A stretch of 64,000 bases of DNA, taken from assembly GCA_963697355.1 (NCBI GenBank), contig CAVONV010000002.1, positions 62,001 to 126,000 on the forward strand. The letters run 5' to 3'. Origin of the DNA: CAVONV01 sp963697355 (GTDB taxonomy: Bacteria > Acidobacteriota > Vicinamibacteria > Marinacidobacterales > DATDRI01). Made by a program: the position numbers and the translations under genes. Positions 31,932-39,250 of this stretch are shown piece by piece (positions within the stretch are counted from its first letter, which is position 1; every line of letters begins with the position of its first letter). Below the pieces are notes generated by a model. The model was not told the origin of the DNA. It searched no databases and worked only from the letters and a program-made list of their open reading frames with translations.

Positions 31932-32513
31932 ATGATGTCATCGGTGATGATTGTCAGCCTGCTCGGGATATCACTTCTGGCCTGGCCGCCTGCGATAGAA
32001 AAAGGACCCAAACAGAAAGCGGACACCTCTTTGGAACCTTATGCCCAGCAGGCCAACGAAGCGATAGGGACGTTGCAGAAGGGTCTCGTGAAGGCGCTGA
32101 CAAGGGCGCTCGAAGAAGGGGGTCCCGAAAAAGCCGTGTCCGTTTGTCGTGAAGAAGCCCAAAAGATCACAGCCCAACTTTCCGAGGAAATGGGAGTCGT
32201 CGTCGGTCGGACCAGCCATCTTCTCCGAAACCCGGTCAACGCACCTCGCGAATGGGCCCGACCCATCGTAGAAGAAAGCGCGGGAAAGACGACGAGCGAA
32301 GTCGAGCCTCACGTTCTAGACCTTGGAGACAAAGTCGGCGTATTGAAGCCCATCAACACGCTCGGCTTGTGTGCGAACTGCCATGGGAAGGTTGAAGAGA
32401 TCGATACTGAGGTCAAGGAATCTCTGGCTGAATTCTATCCGACCGACCGGGCGGTAGGTTTTTCCGTTGGAGACCTGCGCGGCTGGATGTGGGCGGAGAT
32501 CTCCAAGCGATAA
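31932..32513 (+). CDS. Exported DUF3365 (Tll0287-like) monohaem protein
   Basis: A 193-residue protein with a signal peptide (VMIVSLLGISLLAWPPA). The fold segment EGGPEKAVSVCREEAQKITA and RTSHLLRNPVNAPREWARPI is typical of the DUF3365/Tll0287-like domain. A CANCHG motif (C147, C150, H151) provides a c-type haem site. Related domains sense or transfer electrons in the periplasm. ATG 31932 has GAGGAGAG in front; the frame is open upstream to 31749, but that stretch overlaps a palindromic repeat and lacks coding character. Stands alone. The next gene is over 200 bases away with its own promoter. Confidence 0.82.
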   Translation: MMSSVMIVSLLGISLLAWPPAIEKGPKQKADTSLEPYAQQANEAIGTLQKGLVKALTRALEEGGPEKAVSVCREEAQKITAQLSEEMGVVVGRTSHLLRNPVNAPREWARPIVEESAGKTTSEVEPHVLDLGDKVGVLKPINTLGLCANCHGKVEEIDTEVKESLAEFYPTDRAVGFSVGDLRGWMWAEISKR

Positions 32514-32539
32514 TATCGTTGCCAAGATGCGATAATTTC

Positions 32540-32569
32540 TTGACGACATTGCCGTCGATCGGGTATAGG
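32540..32569 (+). promoter_or_regulatory. Putative promoter of subtilase gene
   Basis: TTGACG (32540-32545) and TATAGG (32564-32569) are separated by 18 bases. They lie about 170 bases before the ATG at 32738, leaving a long leader without a clear reading frame. The -35 is a five-of-six match to consensus. Confidence 0.45.
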
Positions 32570-32737
32570 ATATTTTGTTCGAAAGATCTTGGCGCAACAA
32601 GCTCCTTCAGGAAGCAGACGTGGAGGAACCTTCCAACGACAGTGCTCGTCCAGACGATCTACTACGCAGAGTCTTCGTGGCTTCCTGACAACCAATTCAT
32701 TTTTGTTTCCTAGAACAAGGGGGGAGGAGACAGTCTC

Positions 32738-35029
32738 ATGAAACGAATCTCATTGTGGCTAGTCGTGCTATGCCTCGCCGCGGGGCTGACGGTACCGGTG
32801 CCGGCATTCGCACAAGACACGGAAGACGTCATCATCCTGTGCGATGGGGATGCAGAGGCGCTGGTGGCTCAAATCGAAGCTCTCGGCGGTCGGATTAGCA
32901 TCCAGTACAAAAACGTCAACGCGTTGGCTGCGACCGTTCCTTCGAACCAAATCGCGGCACTCCGTTCTTTGGCAAACGTGACCAGCGTCGAGAAAGACGT
33001 GTTGGTCACGTTGCCGGGAGATCGTGACGCGGCCGGCCGCGCCACTTCCTATCTAGTCGAGGATGATGTCCAGGTTGAGTCTTTGAATATTCGTGCGACC
33101 GGCCTGGAAGCAGTGCCGCAAGGATATGTGAACTTCTTGATGACGGGAGCAATTCTCGCGTGGGAGGAGACCAACTACGGCGATGGAAGCATCGTAGCCG
33201 TCGTCGATACGGGGACCGTGCCCAATACCTGTCTCCAACACGCCGTCATTGGGGCGCCGGGTTTTCCCGACGGTTACAACGCTACAGGTGATGGTGTCCC
33301 CGCCACGTCTTCGACCAACCACTGGCATGGGACTCACGTCGGCGGCGTCATCGCCTCTGACTGTGCTCTGGATTTCACTGGGAACGAAACGCACAACGTC
33401 TATAGAGCGGTGTCTGCAGTCCTTGGTTGGCCGGTCGATTTCGTGCCCATCCTGGGACAAGCACCAGGAGCACAACTCTATCCCGTGAAAGTGTTTCCGG
33501 AAAGCGGAGCGGGGTCTCCGAATTCAGTCATCATGGCGGGTCTCGATCATATCCTCACGCTCAAGAAAGACGGTCTGCTCGACGTCGATATCGTCAACAT
33601 GAGTCTCGGGGGGGCGACACTCTTTGATGGGCGGGATGCCTATGACCGATTCCTCGAAGAGTTCGCCAAATGGAATATGCTCGTGGTGACATCGGCTGGC
33701 AATGACGGCCCCGTTCCGAATTCTGTCGGTTCACCGGCGACTTCTTTTGGAACCCTTGCCGTTGGTGCCACCGACGAAGCGCTTTCCTCCCGGACGTTCT
33801 ATGAGTATCTGGGCTGGGCTGCATTGGGACTTCCCGGTCAAGGTTGGATCATGCGGCCTACTGATGAGAGCCGCATCGTCAACTATTCGGCTCGTGGGCC
33901 CATGACTGACGGCCGAGTTGGGCCCGACATGTCCGCTCTCGGGCACTGGAACTTTCAGGCGGGGACGACACCGGGTAGCTTACGCTGGGCCGGAGGCACT
34001 TCTTTCTCGGCGCCCACGGTGTCAGGAGCGGCCGCTCTGTTGAATGCCTGGTGGGAGAACAAGGTCGGAATGGACACTTACCCCGGCAAGATTCGTAACT
34101 CGTTGATGATGGGTGCGAATCCGGAGTGGGTCGGGGAGCCTTGGCGGCCTGATAACGTTCAGGGTACGGGTGTCGTCGACGTGCCGGCCGCGCTCGATAA
34201 GATCAAAGACAAGCACACGCCGAACTGGTGGCCCATCAGGAGAGGTGAGCATCTCGAGCCCAACCTCTTTCTAGAATCGGATCCCAAGCAATGTGACAAG
34301 AAGGACTCGTTCAAGGGCGAAGTGATAACACTCAATGCAGGCGAGACTGAGGATTTGGTGATCGAAATCGATCGCTACACGAGCAAGGTAACACTCGAAG
34401 TGGAGAACATCGCCACCGCGGACAATTCAGCGAATGCCTTTTGGCCCAATGCCTTACAGGTCAACGTGCAAAGCGCAAGGAGAACTGCGATTGCTAGTGT
34501 CATTGAGTGGTTATGGTATCCCTTTTGGTACGGCGATTGGTTTACCCTCGAGATCGGAGACGGTCCTTGGATCTCGACGGATATGACGGGGAGTTATCTC
34601 GAGGCCAACCGACCCATGGAGCCAGGACTCATGAGGGTGACTTTTGCCGGCGACTACTCCAACGAGGCACCGGTCTCCTTCACAGTGAAAGTCGAACGAG
34701 AAAGTCGTTGCGACCGAGAGGTAAAACCAATCGTGGCCGGCAAGATCGACAACGGCGACGAGATATTGGTTGGTCCCTTCAAGATCGGATCGGGATACTC
34801 ACAGGCCACGATCGATTTGGCCTGGAAGATGGATTGGTCACGATTCCCCACCCACGATCTGGATTTCGTCGTCTTTGATGAAGACTTCAACGTGGTCGGA
34901 AGCGCTGGTACCCTCAACGCGCCGGAGCGTGCCACCATCATCGATCCTGAAGGCATTTACTACATCTTGGTGATCGGCTATGAGCTGTTTGACACCGATG
35001 ACTATGGGATATTCATAAAGCTGGAATAA
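32738..35029 (+). CDS. Secreted subtilisin-like serine protease (S8 family)
   Basis: A 763-residue protein. A signal peptide (LWLVVLCLAAGLTVPVPAFA) is followed by an inhibitor I9-like propeptide (about 28-92). The catalytic domain has D157 in VAVVDTGT, H197 in HWHGTHVGG, the oxyanion asparagine in SAGNDGP and S422 in GGTSFSAPTVSG, so it should be active. The last 220 residues form two beta-sandwich pre-peptidase-like domains (GEVITLNAGETEDLVIEID, ILVGPFKIGSGYSQATIDL). It is exported and possibly processed. AAGGGGGGAGGA precedes the ATG. It ends at a strong terminator and overlaps the 3' end of a converging gene. Confidence 0.92.
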   Translation: MKRISLWLVVLCLAAGLTVPVPAFAQDTEDVIILCDGDAEALVAQIEALGGRISIQYKNVNALAATVPSNQIAALRSLANVTSVEKDVLVTLPGDRDAAGRATSYLVEDDVQVESLNIRATGLEAVPQGYVNFLMTGAILAWEETNYGDGSIVAVVDTGTVPNTCLQHAVIGAPGFPDGYNATGDGVPATSSTNHWHGTHVGGVIASDCALDFTGNETHNVYRAVSAVLGWPVDFVPILGQAPGAQLYPVKVFPESGAGSPNSVIMAGLDHILTLKKDGLLDVDIVNMSLGGATLFDGRDAYDRFLEEFAKWNMLVVTSAGNDGPVPNSVGSPATSFGTLAVGATDEALSSRTFYEYLGWAALGLPGQGWIMRPTDESRIVNYSARGPMTDGRVGPDMSALGHWNFQAGTTPGSLRWAGGTSFSAPTVSGAAALLNAWWENKVGMDTYPGKIRNSLMMGANPEWVGEPWRPDNVQGTGVVDVPAALDKIKDKHTPNWWPIRRGEHLEPNLFLESDPKQCDKKDSFKGEVITLNAGETEDLVIEIDRYTSKVTLEVENIATADNSANAFWPNALQVNVQSARRTAIASVIEWLWYPFWYGDWFTLEIGDGPWISTDMTGSYLEANRPMEPGLMRVTFAGDYSNEAPVSFTVKVERESRCDREVKPIVAGKIDNGDEILVGPFKIGSGYSQATIDLAWKMDWSRFPTHDLDFVVFDEDFNVVGSAGTLNAPERATIIDPEGIYYILVIGYELFDTDDYGIFIKLE

Positions 35030-35683
35030 GCTGAAAGCTTCAACCGCGCCGGGGAGGGTTCCCTTCGGTTCCCTCCCCTTTTTTGTGTCTCGAGGTTCTT
35101 CGCAGAGGACAATTCTCTCTACATCTGTGTGGTACAGGTAGGTTTTGCCCGCATGTTCCAATTCAACGAGAAACCCCTCTGTCTCGACCTTATCGTAGGT
35201 CTTCCCTTCTTCTGGACAGCCTAAGCTCGTGTCCGGCCAAGTCTTGAATCTCACATAGTTGATCTTGATGTCGTCTGCATCGATGCGGAGCCTCTCGGCG
35301 AGCTCTTGCTTTGCTTGTCCCGAGATCCTCTCGGCGGCGACGAGACGTTCTTTCTTCGGGACATAGGGGCTCTTTTGCTTCTCCTGACAAATGACAGCAC
35401 GTCCACCGCCCACGTGGACGCGATAAACCTGCTCACCGTGGCGAAAAACAACCCTATAGCCGGGGATGATGACCTGAAGGTAAGACGTTCCCTTTTCGGG
35501 GCATCCCAGGCTGCTGTCCGGCCATTTCACGGGATAGGCCTTCGGAATTCCTGCCTCCCCGTCCCTGACGTGGAGCTCTCGGGCGAGTGTTTCGGTTGCG
35601 AGATCGATGGCTTCTTGTTCGGTCATCTCCTGCATTGGAGCAAAAGACGATGCCAGCAACAGGCCAACTACCAGCGATAGCAT
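34838..35683 (-). CDS. Secreted protein with two SLGCP-type modules, C-terminal read-through
   Basis: A 281-residue protein with a signal peptide (MLSLVVGLLLASSFAPM). Two modules repeat helix, then WPDSSLGCPEKGTSYLQV or WPDTSLGCPEEGKTYDKV, a GYRV/GFLV strand pair, YRVHVGGGRAVIC or YLYHTDVERIVLC. Each module has two cysteines that could form a disulphide. Residues after about 205 run past the position where the paralogue at 35807-36409 stops. They read through the terminator and antisense to the protease gene. ATG 35683 has GGAGGGGG upstream. Function unknown; the helix-strand layout recalls PepSY-type domains. Confidence 0.7.
   Translation of the reverse strand: MLSLVVGLLLASSFAPMQEMTEQEAIDLATETLARELHVRDGEAGIPKAYPVKWPDSSLGCPEKGTSYLQVIIPGYRVVFRHGEQVYRVHVGGGRAVICQEKQKSPYVPKKERLVAAERISGQAKQELAERLRIDADDIKINYVRFKTWPDTSLGCPEEGKTYDKVETEGFLVELEHAGKTYLYHTDVERIVLCEEPRDTKKGREPKGTLPGAVEAFSLFQLYEYPIVIGVKQLIADHQDVVNAFRIDDGGTLRRVEGTSASDHVEVFIKDDEIQIVGGES
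35051..35084 (+). terminator. Rho-independent terminator of subtilase gene
   Basis: GGGGAGGG (35051-35058) pairs perfectly with CCCTCCCC (35071-35078) and is followed by six T. It lies 21 bases after the protease stop. The converging minus-strand SLGCP gene reads straight through it. Confidence 0.88.
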
Positions 35684-35806
35684 TTTGACCCCCTCCAATA
35701 TGACTGTGGCTTCTCAGCTCGTTCTATCATAATACCCCGGACAGGGATTCTTATTCCGTAGGTAATTCGGGCGGAACGAGCCGGGTGACGGCGGGAATGC
35801 TCGAAA

Positions 35807-36409
35807 TCACTCTTCCGTCGTTCTGCAGAGGAAAGGTGTTTCCGAATCGGAGCGATACTCGTAAGTCACACCGTGGCAGACTAGTTCGATCAAGTAGCCG
35901 GGGGTCTCAACGGCTTCGAATGTCTCACCTTCAGCAGGGCAGCCGAGGCGAGTGTCGGGCCAGGTCATCGGCTTGAGGACCTTGACTTCAATATCGGCGT
36001 CTTGGATTCCCAATCGCGAGGCGAGGTCCTCACGAGCGAGGCGTGACAGGCGAAGGGCCGTCAGGAGAGCAGCATTGTTGGAGCGATAGGCGTTGGTCTT
36101 CCTCCCCCGGCAAAGTACGGCCCGTCCGTCGCCGACATGCACGCGATACGAAAGGCTGCCGCGGCGAAAGACGACACGGTATCCTGAGACGACCTCTTGG
36201 AGATAGGAGCCGCCACTTTGGGGACAGCCGAGGCTGCTGTCCGACCACTTGACCGGCAAGGCGCTCACCACCGTAGCGTCATCGGCATCTATGTCGAGTG
36301 CTTGGGTGAGTGTATCCGTGGCCAGATTGACGGCTTGGTCGGTCGTTATGGTTGAGACATGAAATGATGACGGCGTGTCGAGCAAAAGGAGCAGGAGCAG
36401 GACCGGCAT
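35807..36409 (-). CDS. Secreted protein with two SLGCP-type modules (paralogue)
   Basis: A 200-residue paralogue of the protein encoded at 34838-35683, on the same strand 108 bases upstream of it. A leucine-rich signal stretch (VLLLLLLLDTPSS) precedes two modules: VKWSDSSLGCPQSGGSYLQE...YRVHVGDGRAVLC and MTWPDTRLGCPAEGETFEAV...YEYRSDSETPFLC. The gene stops right after the second module, which defines the natural module boundary. A tandem gene duplication is the simplest origin. The role is unknown. Extracytoplasmic location and paired cysteines suggest small disulphide-stabilised domains. Confidence 0.75.
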   Translation of the reverse strand: MPVLLLLLLLDTPSSFHVSTITTDQAVNLATDTLTQALDIDADDATVVSALPVKWSDSSLGCPQSGGSYLQEVVSGYRVVFRRGSLSYRVHVGDGRAVLCRGRKTNAYRSNNAALLTALRLSRLAREDLASRLGIQDADIEVKVLKPMTWPDTRLGCPAEGETFEAVETPGYLIELVCHGVTYEYRSDSETPFLCRTTEE

Positions 36410-36585
36410 AGCACTACCTTTCGAAAAACAACTACTAGCTCCCTATCCCATCATAGCGCGGAATTTCCCAGGAGTCAGGTTCTCGACGGGTCAAACCACT
36501 CCGTGCAATTGGATTCTCTAAGTCCTTAAATTAGAGCCGTTTAATCTGAGCCGGTTTGACAGCTCCGGACCTGGAGGCTACGATC

Positions 36586-36618
36586 ATGGTTTCATTTCGA
36601 GCAGAACGACCGTGCTGA
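36586..36618 (+). CDS. Ten-codon upstream frame before wzm
   Basis: ATG 36586 follows CTGGAGG by nine bases and encodes MVSFRAERPC before TGA at 36616-36618. That stop overlaps the fourth to seventh bases of the permease gene, whose GTG at 36612 lacks a good ribosome-binding site of its own. Ribosomes finishing the short frame could restart at the GTG, which would couple permease translation to it. Confidence 0.35.
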   Translation: MVSFRAERPC

Positions 36619-37394
36619 AGAATCTCGTCAACCTATATCGCTACCGGGTCCTGATCCAGAGTTTGGTGGTCCGGGAGCTCAAGGCCCGCTACCGTGGCTC
36701 GGTGTTGGGTTTTCTGTGGTCTTTCATCAATCCTTTGTTGCAGCTCCTGATCTATTGGTTCGTATTCGCGGTGATCTTTCGCAGTCGGCAGGAGGGTGCC
36801 GAACCTTACGCCTTGTTTCTTTTCACGGGCATTCTCCCCTGGACCTGGTTTAGCTCCTCGGTCATGGAGTCCACCATGATCCTCATCACCAGTGGGAATC
36901 TCATCAAAAAGATCATGTTCCCGGCTGAGGTCCTGCCCTTCGTCGTGGTGTTTGCCAATCTCGTGCACTTTGTTCTCGGGCTGCCGATCCTGCTAGTCTT
37001 TCTCATCTACTACGGAAAGATTTATTCTCCCCTCATCTACTTTCCGGGGATTGTCCTTATACAGCTGGTGTTCACGCTGGGAGTTTGCCTCTTCGTTTCG
37101 GCTCTTTCAGTGCACTTTCGTGACGTCCAGAACATCATGGGAAACCTCTTGATGTTCTGGTTCTTCGCGAGTCCGGTCATCTACTCCTACATCCTGATGC
37201 CAAATCTCCAAAAGTGGCTCAATTTCAATCCCATGACCCATATCTTGGTTGGGTACCATCAAACCCTTTTCTTTAGTGAAGGGCTGGGGCATTGGCCTTG
37301 GATTCTCTTTGTGGCCGGATTCTCCATCGTCGTTTTCCTCTTCGGTTACTTCTTCTTCGATCGCATGCGCGACACGTTTGCTGAGGAGGTCTAG
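36612..37394 (+). CDS. wzm: ABC-2 type polysaccharide export permease (Wzm-like)
   Basis: A 260-residue membrane protein with six hydrophobic segments. The amphipathic start RYRVLIQSLVVRELKARYRG and GFLWSFINPLLQLLIYWFVF is the signature of O-antigen/teichoic-acid export permeases. The C-terminal VHFRDVQNIMGNLLMFWFFA and SPVIY also fit. With the ATPase encoded four bases downstream it should move a lipid-linked polysaccharide across the inner membrane. GTG 36612 is used because the family begins near this residue. No glycosyltransferases flank the pair. Confidence 0.9.
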   Translation: MLKNLVNLYRYRVLIQSLVVRELKARYRGSVLGFLWSFINPLLQLLIYWFVFAVIFRSRQEGAEPYALFLFTGILPWTWFSSSVMESTMILITSGNLIKKIMFPAEVLPFVVVFANLVHFVLGLPILLVFLIYYGKIYSPLIYFPGIVLIQLVFTLGVCLFVSALSVHFRDVQNIMGNLLMFWFFASPVIYSYILMPNLQKWLNFNPMTHILVGYHQTLFFSEGLGHWPWILFVAGFSIVVFLFGYFFFDRMRDTFAEEV

Positions 37395-37398
37395 GACA

Positions 37399-38736
37399 GT
37401 GGGAACTGCCGTTCGCATCTCGGATGTGTCCAAGGTTTACCAGCGGTATTCCCACCGCAAGCAGTTCCGCACTCTGAAGAGCGCTCTTCTCAAAGGTAAT
37501 TTGATCCAAGAGCTCCGTCCGGACGAAACCTTTACGGCACTTTCAGGTGTCACATTCAACATACGGGAAGGCGCTACCTTTGCCGTCATCGGGCGCAACG
37601 GTTCGGGAAAAAGTACCCTCCTCAAGCTGATGGCGGGGATCACCAAGCCCACCACCGGAATGGTCGAGGTCCATGGACGTGTCTCCGCTCTCATCGAGCT
37701 CGGCGCCGGCTTTCATCCGGAGATCAGCGGGCGCGAGAACGTTTTTATCAACGGCATCATGTTGGGGTTGAGCAAGAAAGAGATCCACCGATTGTTCGAC
37801 AAGATCGTCGAGTTTGCCGAGCTCGACGAGTTCATCGATGCCCCGGTCAAGACTTACTCGAGCGGCATGTACATGCGGCTTGGCTTCGCCGTCGCGATCC
37901 ACGTCAACCCTGATGTTCTCCTCATCGATGAAGTGCTGGCGGTCGGCGACGAAGCATTCGTCCACAAGTGTCTGGACAAGATCAGCGAGTTCCGCAGGAG
38001 GAAGAAAACCATCATTCTTGTAACCCACAGTCTGGGCCTGGTCGAAAAAATGGCCGACGAGGCACTTTGGCTGGACGAGGGACAAATCCAGCACCGAGGT
38101 GACCCTAAGAAGGTCGTGGATGCCTATTTGACTCAGGTCACGACACGGGACGAAGACGTACTTGCCGCCGCGACGGAAAGAGCCCGAGCGGAAGCCGAGT
38201 CTGATCCTGCCGAGACGACGCTCGAGGCCGCCGACGACGCGGAAACGATCGAGCCTGTGTCGGCATTCAAGAGGGAGAAGGGACGTTGGGGCTCGCGCGA
38301 GATCGAGATCACGGGCGTGGATCTTCTCGGTGATGATGGTAGGCCGCGCCATGTGTTCACAATCGGAGAGCCGGTGACCATCCGACTCAAAGTGAAGACG
38401 ACGGGGACACTTCGCGACTTTGTCTTCGGGGCTGCCGTTTTCAACGCCGACGGTGTTTGCTGCTACGGTACCAACACGCATATCGAGGAGTTCACTCCCA
38501 AAGAAGTGTCCGGCGAGGGTGAGGTCCGACTCGTTTTGGAACGCCTGCAGCTCATCGAGGGTTCCTACTTCCTGGACGTGGCGGCCCATCAACGCGATGG
38601 ATACCCCTTTGACTACCACAGAGCTCTCTACACGTTTCGAGTGAACTCGCGGATCAAAGACCTCGGGATCTACCGGCCCTCGCACCGTTGGGAGTTCACT
38701 CCCAATATCGTGATCCGTTCTCCCGAGTCCTCCTAG
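37399..38736 (+). CDS. wzt: ABC transporter ATPase for polysaccharide export (Wzt-like) with carbohydrate-binding tail
   Basis: A 445-residue protein. The ATPase domain has Walker A GRNGSGKST (65-73), signature YSSGMYMRLGFA (153-164) and Walker B DVLLIDEVLAVGD (172-184). An acidic linker (about 255-290, rich in A, E and D) leads to a C-terminal domain of about 150 residues (IEITGVDLLGDDGRPRHVFT onward). That domain matches Wzt C-terminal modules that recognise the chain end of the exported O-polysaccharide. GTG 37399 starts four bases after wzm with GAGGAGGT upstream. The tail implies that chain-length-controlled export is used, though the glycan genes are elsewhere. Confidence 0.92.
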   Translation: MGTAVRISDVSKVYQRYSHRKQFRTLKSALLKGNLIQELRPDETFTALSGVTFNIREGATFAVIGRNGSGKSTLLKLMAGITKPTTGMVEVHGRVSALIELGAGFHPEISGRENVFINGIMLGLSKKEIHRLFDKIVEFAELDEFIDAPVKTYSSGMYMRLGFAVAIHVNPDVLLIDEVLAVGDEAFVHKCLDKISEFRRRKKTIILVTHSLGLVEKMADEALWLDEGQIQHRGDPKKVVDAYLTQVTTRDEDVLAAATERARAEAESDPAETTLEAADDAETIEPVSAFKREKGRWGSREIEITGVDLLGDDGRPRHVFTIGEPVTIRLKVKTTGTLRDFVFGAAVFNADGVCCYGTNTHIEEFTPKEVSGEGEVRLVLERLQLIEGSYFLDVAAHQRDGYPFDYHRALYTFRVNSRIKDLGIYRPSHRWEFTPNIVIRSPESS

Positions 38737-38755
38737 GGCCGCCGGAGCATCTCTG

Positions 38756-39250
38756 TTGAGTACAATCAAAATTCACACCTTGGAGTCGATGAAGGACGAA
38801 CGGGAGAGACTTCGTGAGACAGGGCTGAATCTGGTCTTCACCAACGGCTGCTTCGATCTTCTTCACCCAGGGCACGTCCGTTACCTCAAGGAAGCCCGTC
38901 AGCTCGGAGATCGACTTATTGTAGCTGTCAATCGAGATGAGACCGTGGCTAAGCTCAAAGGAAAGGAGCGGCCATTGGTTCCGATAGCGGAGCGAATGGA
39001 GGTCCTCTCGGCTCTCGTGATGGTCGACTACGTCATTCCCTTCGAGGAGGAAACGCCGGCGCGGGTCATACAAGAGCTGGTACCGGATGTCCTCGTCAAG
39101 GGTGGAGACTGGCCTATCGATCAGATCGTGGGTAGGGACATCGTCGAAGCCGCCGGGGGCCGTGTGATATCCCTCCCGTTTGCCAAAGGTTACTCGACCA
39201 CTGGATTGATTGATCAGATCGTGGAACGACTCGGTGGCACCAGAAATTGA
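38756..39250 (+). CDS. Heptose-1-phosphate adenylyltransferase domain (RfaE2/HldE C-terminal type)
   Basis: A 164-residue nucleotidyltransferase of the cytidylyltransferase-like fold. The HxGH motif is in GCFDLLHPGHVRYL, with KGGDWPIDQIVG and LPFAKGYSTTGLI typical of D-glycero-beta-D-manno-heptose-1-phosphate adenylyltransferases. The kinase half of HldE is absent, so this is a stand-alone RfaE domain 2. It supplies ADP-heptose for LPS core or capsule, consistent with the adjacent export genes. The start is TTG. The Mfd gene starts within its last 17 bases. The kinase partner must be encoded elsewhere. Confidence 0.88.
   Translation: MSTIKIHTLESMKDERERLRETGLNLVFTNGCFDLLHPGHVRYLKEARQLGDRLIVAVNRDETVAKLKGKERPLVPIAERMEVLSALVMVDYVIPFEEETPARVIQELVPDVLVKGGDWPIDQIVGRDIVEAAGGRVISLPFAKGYSTTGLIDQIVERLGGTRN

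Noticed and set aside
37543..38769. Long open frame antisense to wzt
   Set aside because: It is the mirror of a gene with intact Walker and signature motifs; the antisense protein has no recognisable domain.
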